The notes under the pieces: model-generated
What the model saw: the letters and a program-made list of their open reading frames with translations, nothing else
The model's database searches: none
Told to the model about the DNA's origin: nothing
Shown here: piece by piece, positions 39,421-50,087 of the stretch
Layout of the letters: each line of letters starts with the position of its first letter
How positions within the stretch are numbered: position 1 is the first letter of the stretch
DNA from: Deroplatys truncata
Taxonomy: Eukaryota; Arthropoda; Insecta; Mantodea; Mantidae
NCBI GenBank assembly: GCA_030765065.1
Contig: CM060985.1
Location: 1,984,001 to 2,048,000 of the forward strand
Reading direction: 5' to 3'
Length of the DNA stretch: 64,000 bases
Program-made: the position numbers and the translations under genes

Positions 39421-41590
39421 GCTGGGCAAGCATTCGCTGCAATACTACCTCACTTCAACTGGATATTCGGCAGACGGAGAGGGAACAGAAATAGCGCACT
39501 GCTGGGCAAGCAGTCGCTGTAAAACTACCTCACTTCAACTGGTTAGCCGGCAGACGGAGAGGGAACAGAAATAGCGCACTGCTGGGCAAGCAGTCGCTGT
39601 AAAACTACCTCACTTCAACTGGTTAGTCGGCAGACGGAGAGGGAACAGAAATAGAGCACTGCTGGGCAAGCAGTCGCTGTAATACTACCTCACTTCAACT
39701 GGTTAGCCGTCAGATGGAGAGGGAACAGAAATAGCGCACTGCTGGGCAAGCAGTCGCTTTAATACCACCTCAGTTCAACTGGTTAGTCGTCAGATGGAGA
39801 GGGAAAAGAAATAGCGCAGTGTTGGGCAAGCAGTCGCTGTAATACTACCTCACTTCAACTGGCTAGCCGTCAGAGGGAGAGGGAACAGAAATAGCGCACT
39901 GCTAGGCAAGCAGTGCATGTAATACTACCTCAGTTCAACTGGTTACCCGTCAGACGGAGAGGGAACAGAAACAGCGCGCTGCTGGGCAAGCAGTCGCTGT
40001 AATACGACCTCACTTCAACTGGTTAGCCGTCAGACGGAGAGGGAACAGAAACAGCGCACTGCTGGGTAAGCAGTCGTATTAATACTACCTCACGTCAACT
40101 GGTTAGCCGTCAGACGGAGAGGGAACAGAAACAGCGCACTGCTGGGCAAGAAGTCGCTGTAATACTACCTCACGTCAACTGGTTAGTCGGCAGATGGAGA
40201 GGGAACAGAAATAGCGCACTGTTAGGCAAGCAGTCGCTGTAACACGACCTCACTTCAACTGGTTTGCCGTCAGATGGAGAGGGAAAAAGATTGCGCACTG
40301 TTAGGCAAGCAGTCGCTGTAAAACTACCTCACATCAACTGGTTAGCTGACAGACGGAGACGGAACAGAAACAGCGCACTGTAAGGCGAGTAGTCGCTGTA
40401 ATACGAGCTTACTTCAACTTGTTAGTCGGCAGACGGAGAGGGAACAGAAATAGCGCACTGTAAGGCAAGCAGTCGCTGTATTACGACCTCACGTAAACTG
40501 GTTAGCTGTCAAACGGAGACGGAACAGAAATAGCGCACTGTTAGGCAAGCAGTCGCTGTAATACTACCTCACTTCAACTGGTTAGTCGGCAGAAGGAGAG
40601 GGAACAGAAACAGCGCACTGTTTGGCAAGCAGTCGCTTTAATACTACCTCACTTCAACTGGTTAGTCGGCAGACGGAGAGGGAACAGAACCAGCGCACTG
40701 TTTGGCAAGCAGTCGCTGTAATACTACCTCACTTCAACTGGTTAGACCTCAGATGGAGAGGGAACAGAAATCGCGCACTGCTGGGCAAGCAGTCGCTGTA
40801 ATACGACCTCACTTTAACTGGTTAGTCGGTAGATGAAGAGGGAACATAAATAGCGCACTGTTAGGCAAGCAGTCGCTGTATTACTACCTCACTTCAACTG
40901 ATTAGCCGTCAGACGGAGAGGGAACAGAAACAGCGCACTGCTGGGCAAGAAGTCGCTGTAATACTACCTCACGTCAACTGGTTAGTCGGCATGTGGAGAG
41001 GCAACAGAAATAGCGCACTGTTAGGCAAGCAGTCGTTGTAATACGACCTCACGTCAACTGGTTAGGTGTCAGACGGAGAGGGAACAGAAATAGCGCACTG
41101 TTAGGCAAGCACTCGTTGTAATACTACCTCACGTCAACTGATTAGTCGGCAGACGGAGAAGGAAATGAAACAGCGCACTGCTAGGCAAGAAGTGCATGTA
41201 ATACGACCTACGTCAACTGGTTAGTCGGCAGATGGAGAGGGAACAGATACAGCGCACTGCTGGGCAAGCAGTGCATTAAGTACGACCTCACGTCAACTGG
41301 TTAGTCGGCAGATGGAGAGGGAACAGAAACAGCGCACTGCTGGGAAAGCAGTCGCTGTAATACTACCTCACTTCAACTGGTTAGTCGGCAGATGGAGAGC
41401 GAACAGAAATAGCTCACTGCTGGGCAAGCAGTCGCTGTAATACTTCCTCACGTCAACTGGTTAGCCGTCAGAGGGAGAGGGAACAGAAATAGCGCACTGC
41501 TGGGCAAGCAGTCCCTGTAATACTTCCTCACGTCAACTGGTTAGCCGTCAGAGGGAGAGGGAACAGAAATACCGCACTGCTGGGCCAGCA
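39421..41590. repeat. Partial third copy of block Q
   Basis: Matches block Q copy 1 from about 19.0 to 21.6 kb, keeping marker monomers such as gaaaaagattgcgc (about 40283), 'taaggcgagtagtcgc' and 'cagtgcattaagtacg'. About five monomers are missing relative to copy 1, since the offset changes from about 20389 to about 19990 bp. Confidence 0.75.
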
Positions 41591-44500
41591 GTCGCTGTTA
41601 TACTACCTCACGTCATCTGGTTAGCCGTCAGACCATGAGGTAACAGAAACAGCGCACTGCTGGGCAATCAGTCGCTGTAATACTACCTCACGTCAACTGG
41701 TTAGTCGGCAGATGGAGAGGGAACAGAAATAGCGCAGTGTTGGGCAAGCAGTCGCTGTAATACTACCTCACTTCAACTGGTTAGCCATCAGACGGAGAGG
41801 GAACAGAAATAGCGCACTGGTGGGCAAGCAGTCGCTCTAATACTACCTCACTTCAACTGGTTAGTCGTCAGATGAAGAAAAACAGAAACAGCGCTCTGCT
41901 GGGCAAGCAGTCGCTGTAATACTACCTCACGTCAACTGGTTAGCCGTCGGATGGAGAGGGAACAGAAATAGCGGACTGCTGGGCAAGCAGTCGCTGTAAT
42001 ACTACCTCACTTCAACTGGTTAGTCGGCAGCCGGAGAGGGAACAGAAACAGCGCACTGTTAGGCAAGCAGTCGCTGTAATACTACCTCACGTCAACTGGT
42101 TAGTCGACAGATGGAGAGGGAACAGAAATAGCGCACTGTTAGGCAAGCAGTCGCTGTAATACTACCTCACTTCAAATGGTTAGTCGGCAGACGCAGAGGG
42201 AAGAGAAACAGCGCACTGTTAGGCAAGCAGTCGCTGTAATACTACCTTACGTCAACTGGTTATTCGGCAGATGGAGAGGGAACAGAAACAGCGCACTGCT
42301 GGGCAAGCAGTCGCTGTAATACTACCTCATGTCAACTGGTTAGTCGGCAGATGGAGAGCGAACAGAAATAGCGCAGTGTTGGGCAAGCAGTCGCTGTAAT
42401 ACGAGCTCACTTCAACTGGATAGTCGTCAGTTGGAGAGGGAACAGAAATAGCGCACTGCTAGGCAAGCAGTCGCTGTAATACTACCTCACTTCAACCGGT
42501 TAGTCGGCAGATGGAGAGGGAACAGAAATAGCGCACTGCTGGGCAAGCAGTGGCTGTAATACTACCTCACTTCAACTGGTTAGCCGTCAGACGGAGAGGG
42601 AACAGAAATAGCGAACTGTTAGGCAAGCAGTCGCTGTAATACTACCTCACTTCAACTGGTTAGCCGTCGGATGGAGAGGGAACAGAAATAGCGCACTGCT
42701 GGGCAAGCAGTCGCTGTAATACTACCTCACTTCAACTGGTTAGTCGGCAGACGGAGAGGGAACAGAAACAGCGCACTGTTAGGCAAGCAGTCGCTGTAAT
42801 ACTACCTCACGTCAACTGGTTAGTCGTCAGATGGAGAGGGAACAGAAATAGCGCACTGTTAGGCAAGCAGTCGCTGTAATACTACCTCACTTCAAATGGT
42901 TAGCCGACAGATGGAGAGGGAACAGATATAGCGCACTGTTGGGCAAGCAGTCGGTGTAATACTACCTCACTTCAACTGGTTAGTCGTCAGGTGGAGAGGG
43001 AACAGAAACCGCGCACTGTTAGGCAAGCTGTCGCTGTAATACTGCCGCACTTCAACTGGTTAGTCGGCAGATGGAGATGGAACAGAAACCGCGCACTGTT
43101 AGGCAAGCAGTCGCTGTAATACTACCTCACGTCAACTCGTTAGTCGGCAGATGGAGAGGGAACAGAAATAGCGTAGTGTTGGGCAAGCAGTCGCTCTAAT
43201 ACTACCTCACTTCAACTGGTTAGCCGTCAGATTGAGAGGGAACAGAAATAGAGCACTGCTGGGCAAGCAGTCGCTGTAATACTACCTCACGTCAACTGGT
43301 TAGCCGTCAGATGGAGAGGGAACAGAAATAGCGCACTGCTGGGCAAGCAGTGCATGTAATACTACCTCACGTCAACTGGTTAGGCTTCGGATGGAGAGGG
43401 AACAGAAACAGCGCACTGCTGGGCAAGCAGTCGCTTTAATAGGACCTCACGTCAACTGGTTAGTCGGTAGATGGAGAGGAAACAGAAATAGCGCACTGTT
43501 ACGCAAGCAGTCGCTGTAATACGACCTCACGTGAACTGGTTAGCCGTCAGATGGAGACGGAACAGAAACCGCGCACTGCTGGGCAAGCAGTCGCTGTAAT
43601 TCGAACTCACGTCAACAGGTTAGCCGTCAGATGGAGAGGGAACAGATATTGCGCACTGTTAGGCAAGCAGTCGCTGTAATACTACCTCACGTCAACTGGT
43701 TAGCTGTCAGACGGAGAGGGAACAGAAACAGCGCACTGTTAGGCAAGCAGTCGCTGTAATACGACCTCACTTCAACTGGTTAGTCGGCAGACGGAGAGGG
43801 AACAGAAATAGCGCACTGTTAGGCAAGCAGTCGCTGTAATACGACCTCACGTCAACTGGGTAGCTGTCAGACGGAGAGAGAACAGAAATAGCGCACTGTT
43901 AGGCAAGCAGTCGCTGTAATACTACCTCACGTCAACTGGTTAGTCGGCAAAAGGAGAGGGAACAGAAACCGCGCACTGCTAGGCAAGCAGTGCATGTAAT
44001 ACTACCTCACGTCAACTGGTTAGTCGGCAGACGGGGAGGGAACAGAAATAGCGCACTGCTGGGCAAGCAGTGCATGTAATACGACCTCACTTCAACTGGT
44101 TAGTCGGCAGATGGAGAGGGAACAGAAACAGCGCACTGTTTGGCAAGCAGTCGCTGTAATACTACCTCACTTCAACTGGTTAGCCGTCAGATGGAGAGGG
44201 AACAGAAATAGCCCACTGATGGGCAAGCAGTCGCTGTAATACGACCTCACGTCAACTGGTTAGTCGGCAGATGTAGAGGGAACAGAAATAGCGCACTGTT
44301 AGGCAAGCAGTCGCTGTAATACTACCTCACTTCAACTGATTAGCCGTCAGATGGAGAGGGAACAGAAATAGCGCACTGTTAGGCAAGCAGTCGCTGTAAT
44401 ACTACCTCACGTCAACTGGTTAGCCGTCAGATGGAGAGGGAACAGAAATAGCGCACTGCTAGGCAAGCAGTGCATGAAATGCTACCTCACTTCAACTGGT

Positions 44501-44690
44501 TAGTGGCAGGTGGAGAGGGAACAGAAATAGCGCACTGCTGGGCAAGCAGTGCATGTAATACGACCTCACTTCAACTGGTTAGTCGGCAGATGGAGAGGGA
44601 ACAGAAATAGCGCACTGCTAGGCAAGCTGTCGCTGTAATACGACCTCACGTCAACTGGTGAGCCGTCAGACGGAGAAGGAACAGAAACAG
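41591..44690. repeat. Satellite without visible higher-order structure
   Basis: 80-bp monomers of the core type, but I see no long-range copy of their order elsewhere in the window. Private changes are more frequent than in the P and Q blocks. It is the transition between homogenised core and decayed edge. Confidence 0.7.
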
Positions 44691-47600
44691 ATCAAGGTGG
44701 GCATGCAGTCCCTGTAATTTGAGCTCAATTCAACTGCCTTTTTGGCAGAGAGAGGAAACAAAAACAGCTCTGTGCTGGGCATATAGTGCCTATAATACGA
44801 CCTCACTTCATGTGGGTAGCCGGCAGACGAAGTGGGATCAGAAACAGTGCAGTGCAGGGAATACAGTCCCTGTAATACGACCTCGCGTCAAACTGGTTAG
44901 TCGGCAGACGGAGCGGGAACAGAAACAGCGCAGTGCGGGGCAAACATTCCCTGTTATACGACCTCAATTCAACTGGTTAGCCGGCAGACGGAGGTAGAAG
45001 TGAAACAGCACAGTGTAAGGCATGCAATCCCTGCAATACGACCTCACTTCAACTGGCTAGGCCACAGACGGAGAGGGAAGACACACATCGCATTTTTGGG
45101 CAAGCAGTCCCTGTAATACTATCTCACTTCAACTGGCTAGCCCACAGACGGAGAGGGAAGACAAACATCGCAATGTTGGGCAAGCAGTCCCTGCAATACG
45201 ACCTCACTTCTACTGATTGCCCGGCAGACGGAGAGGGAACAGAAACAGATCAGTGATGGGCATGCAGTACCTGTAATTCGATCTCTCTTCCACTGGCTTT
45301 TTGGCAGAGAGAGGAAACAAAAACAGCTCTGTGCTGGGCATATAGTCCCTATAATACGACCTCACTCCAAATGGTTAGTCAGCAGACAAGCGGGAACAGT
45401 AACAGCGCAGTGTTCGGCAAGCAGTTCCTGTAGTACGACCTCACGTCAACTGGTTAGCCGGCAAACGGGGAGGGAACAGAAACAGCGAGTGCTAGGCAGG
45501 CAGTCCCTGTAATACGACTTCACGCCAACTGGTTAGTCCGCAGGCGGAGAGGGAACAGAAAATGCGCAGTGCTGTGCAAACATTCCCTGTAATACGACCT
45601 CACGTCAAGTGGTTATCCTTAAGACGGATAGGGAACAGAAAGAGCACAGTGCTGGGCAAGCGGTCTCTGTAATACGACCTCTCGTCAACTGGTAAACCAG
45701 AAGACGGTAAGGAAACAGAAACAGCGCAGTGTAGCTCAAGCCTTCCATGTAATACGACCTCACGTCAACACAACCTCAGCCGGTAGACGGAGAGGGAAGA
45801 GAAACATTGCAGTTCAGGGCACGCAGTCCCTGTAATACGACCTCACATCAACTGGTTATTCGGCAGACGGATAGGGAACAGAAATAACGCAATGCTGGTC
45901 AAGCAGTCCCTGTAATACGACCTCACTTAAACTGTTTAGGCGGCAGACGGAGAGGAAACAGAAATACCGCAATACTGGGCAAGCAGTGCCTGTAATACTT
46001 GCTTACGTCAACTGGATAGCCGGCAAACGAAGAGGGAACAGAAACAGCGAGTGCTAGGCAGGCAGTCCCTGTAATACGACCTGACGTCAACTGGTTATTC
46101 CGCAGACCCAGAGGGAACAGAAACAGGGAAGTGCTGGGCAAGCAGTCGCTGTAATACGACCTCACTTCAACTGGTTTGTCCGCAGACCCAGAGGGAACAG
46201 AAACAGCGAAGTGCTGGGCAGGCAGACCCTGTAATACGACCTCACGTCAACTGGTTAGTCCGCAGACCCAGAGGGAACAGAAACAGCGGAGTGCTGGGCA
46301 AGCAGTCACTGTAATACGACCTCACTTCAACTGGTTGGTCCGCAGACCCAGAGGGAACAGAAACAGCGAATTGCTGGGCAAGCAGTCGCTGTAATACGAC
46401 CTCACGTCAACAGGTTAGTCCGCAGGCCCAGAGGGAACAGAAACAGTGAAGTGCTGGGCAAGTAGTCGCTGTAATACGACCTCATTTCAACTGGTTAGTC
46501 CGCAGACGGAGCAGGAACAGAAACAGCGCAGTGCAAGTCAAGCAGTGCCTGTAATACGACCTCACTTCAACTGGTTATTCCGCAAATGGATAAGGAGCAG
46601 AAACAGCGCAGTGCTGGGCAAGCAGTGCCTGTAATATGAGCTCACGTCAACTCGTTAGCCGGCAAACGGGGAGGGAACAGAAACAGCGAGTGCTAGGTAG
46701 GCAGTCCCTGTAATACGACTTCACGCCAACTGGTTAGTCCGCAGACGGAGAGGGAACAGAAACAGCGCAGTGCTGAGCAAACATTCCCTGTAATACGACC
46801 TCACGTAAACTGGTTACCCTTAAGACGGATAGAGAACAGAAACAGCACAGTGCTGGGCAAGCGGTCTCTGTATTACGACCTCTCGTCAACTGGTAAACCG
46901 GAAGACGGTGAGGAAACAGAAACAGCGCAGTGCTGGGCAAGAAATCCCTTTAATATGACCTCACTTCAGCTTGGTTAGCCGGCAGACGGAGAGGGAAGAG
47001 AAACAGTGCAGTTCAGGGCACGCAGTCCCTGTAATACGACCTCACGTCAACTGGTTAATCGGCAGACGGATGGGGAACAGAAATAACGCAGTGCTGGGCA
47101 AGCAGACCCTGTAAAACGACCTCACGTGAACTGGTTAGTCCGCAGACGGAGAAGAAACAAAATCCGCGCAGTGCAGGTCAAGCAATCCCTGTAATACGAC
47201 CTCACTTCAACTGGTTAGTCGGCAGACGGAGAGGAAACAAAAACAGCGCAATGCAGGTCAAGCAGTCCCTGTAATACGACCCACTCAACTGGTTAGTCGG
47301 CAGACGGAGAGGAAACAAAAACAGCGCAGTGCAGTTCAAGCAGTCCCTGTAACACGATCCACTTAACTGGTTAGTCCGCAGACGGAGAGGAAACAAAAAC
47401 AGCGCAGTGCAGGTCAAGCAATCCCTGTAATACGACCTCACTTCAACTGGTTAGTCGGCAGACGGAGAGGAAACAAAAACAGCGCAATGCAGGTCAAGCA
47501 GTTCCTGTAATACGACCTAAGTTCAATTGGTTAGTCGGCAGACGGAGAGGAAACAAAAACAGCGCAGTGCAGTTCAAGCAGTCCCTGTAATACGACCCAC

Positions 47601-48151
47601 TCAACTGGTTAGTCGGCAGACGGATAGGGAACAGAAACAGCGCCGTGCTGAGCAAGCAGTCCCTGTAATACGACCTCACGTCAACTGGTTAGCCGGCAGA
47701 CGTTGAGGGAGCAGAAACAGCGCAGTGCTGGGCATGTAGTCCCTGTAATACCACCTCAGTTCAACTGAATAGTCGGCAGACGGAGAGGGAGCAGAAACAG
47801 CGCAGTACAGGGCAAGCTGTCCCTTTAATACGACCTCACTTCAACTGGTTAGTCGGCAGACGGAGGGGAAACAAAAACGGCGCTGTGCTGCGCAAGCAGT
47901 ATCTGTAATACGACTTCACTTCAACTGTTTAGTCGGCAGACGGAAAGGGAACAGAAACAGCGCAGTTTTGGGCAAGCAGTCTCTGTAATACCACCTCAAT
48001 TCAACTGTTAGCCGGCAGACGGAGATGGAAGGGCAACAGCGCAGTGCAGGGCATGCAGTCCCTGTAATACGACCTCACGTCAACTGGATAGTCGGCAGAC
48101 GGAGGGGGAACAGAAACAGCGCAGTGCTGGGCAGGCAGTCCCTTTAATACG
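44691..48151. repeat. Diverged satellite edge
   Basis: Monomers remain near 80 bp but differ strongly from one another, with indels and a different consensus: 'cgcagtgctgggcaagcag' followed by tccctgtaatacgacctc instead of cgcactgct...agtcgctgtaatactacctc. Some local duplication is seen (for example tccgcagacccagagggaac monomers at 46080-46440 and caggtcaagca monomers at 47160-47600). High divergence at an array margin is the usual sign that homogenisation no longer reaches it. Confidence 0.85.
48142..48151. repeat. Target-site duplication, left copy
   Basis: ctttaatacg, matched by ctgtaatacg at 53826-53835 after the element. Both are the satellite segment preceding acctcac, so the element entered one monomer and duplicated 7-10 bp of it. 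The mismatch may be later decay. Confidence 0.65.
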
Positions 48152-48913
48152 CCCCCCAGGGGCTCACCGCGTGTGAGTACGGTTTAGGCTCGCCGGGGTC
48201 CCGAGCCACTCGCCAACATTTCACCCCCTCCGCTCTCATCTACTGTGCCACGTGAATTTTTTATTCTTTTGTTTAAGATCCTCTTCCTCTTCTAGGCTTA
48301 TTCTGATTTCTAGTTTTACGTTTTAGTTTTATTAACTCCTGTCTCACCAGCAGAGAGCTTTTCTGTCTCCGTGGTTCTTTACCACGGTTCCCGCGCGGCT
48401 TCCGATATGTGGGCTCTGCGGAGGTCTCAGGCGCGAAGTTCGGGCGGACCCCTCGCACTGCCCCTGTGTGTAACCTTAGGTGCGGAATCCGTCCACGCCG
48501 TCATGTACACCCACGTAGCTCTCTGAGGGCCCGGCTTGTGTTAATTCTCGAATGACCATGTGTCGTTGGATTAGTATCAGGGGCCGGACTTGTTACCGCT
48601 GACGGAGCCTCGGTGTAATTAACCACAAGTCCCCTGAATCCGTGTCTGTTTCTTGCTCGCAGCGCGGCCTAGAGTGGCGAGCCATAGGCGGTTATACCCA
48701 TGGTAGGGGCTTAAAACCGGGGTGTGTGTGGTGAACGGCTTACACATATGGACTAGCAGTGGAGTTTGGGGGGTAGCCCTTCTGAAGTACGCCTTGAGAT
48801 CGGTCTTGGGAGGGTTCCCACGACGGCGCAGACAGTGGAGATATGGTGTCTTTTTTCTATAACCCCCAGATGGCAGGCTGACGCCGACGGTTCCGGATGG
48901 GGGTCCATTCGTC
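48152..48913 (+). promoter_or_regulatory. 5' UTR of copy 1 with terminal hairpin
   Basis: 762 bp before the ORF1 ATG. It starts ccccccaggggctcac and carries a small hairpin, CTCAC (48163-48167), CGCGT, GTGAG (48173-48177), whose counterpart is found at the 5' end of element A. Intact 5' UTRs of non-LTR elements carry the internal promoter; no motif is identified here. An ORF on the minus strand at 48619-48987 has no recognisable product. Confidence 0.6.
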
Positions 48914-50077
48914 ATGTATCCGCGCAAAACCCTTTTCACTGACATATTTTTAGTTATGAATTTAGCAAGTGATGGAAAAACGTTCAAGGACCTTAGCCCT
49001 TTTTACATAAAGCGTGAGGTGGATTGGAACTGTGGCCAGGTAAAAAACGCGACGCGACTACGAGACGGTACGTTATTGATCGAGACCGCCAACGCCGAGC
49101 AGTCCCAGAAACTGTTGCAAACAAGTTTGCTGGGCTCCTATCCTGTCCGGGTAGTGCCACATAAGTCCTTAAACTCTTTTCGGGGGGTTGTCACCACCTC
49201 CAGTCTCGATGATCTCTCCAACTATGACATAGTTTCTTGTCTCTCCGATCAATGTGTCTGTCAGGCGTACCGGCTTTCTCGCAAACAGGACGGTCAGGAA
49301 TACCCACTGCGTACTGTGTTTCTAACTTTCAAAGGTACTGTATTGCCGGAGTTCATTTTTTGTGGTTACGAATGTGCCTCCGTGCGCCCTTATATTCCGA
49401 ACCCCATGCGCTGTTTTCGGTGCCAAAGCTTCGGCCATACTACCCGCTCGTGTGCCCATCCTGCTCTCTGAGAGCGATGTGGCCTACCTGCCCATGACGA
49501 CGCGGCCTGTGTTCGTGACCCTCGTTGTGTTAACTGTGGAGGATGTCATTCGTCTAGCTCACGACAGTGTTCTCCCTTTTTGGACGAAAAGTGTATACAG
49601 GAGTTGCGCGTTAAGGAACGCCTCACCTTTCCTGAAGCACGGCGGCGCTTTGCGCAACTTCAACCTGAAAACACCACTGGTTATTCATCCACCCTCCGCT
49701 GCACTCCTGTTGCCACTGTTTGCTCGCCACTCACGTCTATTGCCCATGCTTCGACACAAACCGAGCCTCCTGCTAATACTTCTCCATCGTCTCGAGTTGA
49801 GAGTGCTGTACAGTCTTCATCTTCAGCCGTGTCGCCGCCAGCCTGCAAGCCGTCTACCAATGCGCGCCCTTCAGCGACGTCTACTGAGGGTGTTCGTTCT
49901 CGGCCTCACCATAGACCGAGTAGTCGCACTTCCTCTGCGAAGTCCAGGTCCCGTTCCACGAGCCGCAGAGGCTCTTCTGGTTCCCGGGTATCGGGGGGTT
50001 CGCCAGAGGAAACGGCTTTTACTGTCGTTGGTCCGAAATCTGTTAAGGTGAGGAAGAAACTCAAGCGGTCATCTTAG
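48914..50077 (+). pseudogene. ORF1 (gag-like) of copy 1, one nonsense mutation
   Basis: Nucleic-acid-binding protein of a non-LTR element that would package its RNA. One frame of 388 codons runs from ATG 48914 to TAG 50075-50077 and is broken only by TGA at 49469-49471. The first zinc knuckle, CFRCQSFGHTTRSC (CX2CX4HX4C), lies just before the stop. The stop sits where the first cysteine of the second knuckle is expected (ERCGLPAHDDAAC follows), and a third, CVNCGGCHSSSSRQC, comes after. The C-terminus is Ser/Arg-rich. It is homologous to ORF1 of element A (GVVTT, RPYIP, LDEK.IQE.RVKE shared). ORF2 starts 10 bp downstream. Confidence 0.85.
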
Positions 50078-50087
50078 CCTTTTTTGA

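Larger units (their letters stand above)
6235..48151. repeat. 80-bp satellite array, about 524 monomers
   Basis: The monomer begins gtaatactacctcacttcaa, continues ctggttagtcggcagatgga, then gagggaacagaaatagcgca and ctgctgggcaagcagtcgct: four 20-bp quarters, 80 bp in all. Nearly every monomer keeps the period; 79- and 81-bp variants occur (for example the inserted base in 'gcacctgctggg' near 16304, 22860, 24379, 30699 and 37175). Frequent variants are cgtcaact/ttcaact, gtcggcaga/gccgtcaga, aaacagc/aaatagc, cactgct/cagtgtt and agtcgctg/agtgcatg. Eighty is not a multiple of three and all short ORFs are shadows of the repeat. Size and organisation fit a centromeric or pericentromeric satellite; that placement is inference. 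Confidence 0.97.

Noticed and set aside
7236-47679. Many 60-95 codon ORFs in the satellite (MEREQKQRTAGQAV-type peptides, and minus-strand ORFs at 45.9-47.7 kb)
   Set aside because: They are translations of the 80-bp repeat. The period is not a multiple of three, so frames rotate and close, and the recurring peptides mirror DNA copies. No sign of selection on protein.
6235-48151. CRISPR-like array (regular repeats)
   Set aside because: There is no alternation of constant repeat and unique spacer; the whole 80-bp unit is repeated, in a eukaryotic context.
6235-48151. CENP-B box in the monomer
   Set aside because: I looked for a TTCG....A..CGGG pattern in the consensus and in common variants and did not find one.
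48273-48987. Minus-strand ORFs over the 5' UTR of copy 1 (61 and 122 codons)
   Set aside because: They lie antisense to the element's 5' UTR and ORF1 start, have no motif, and are not reproduced in elements A or B.
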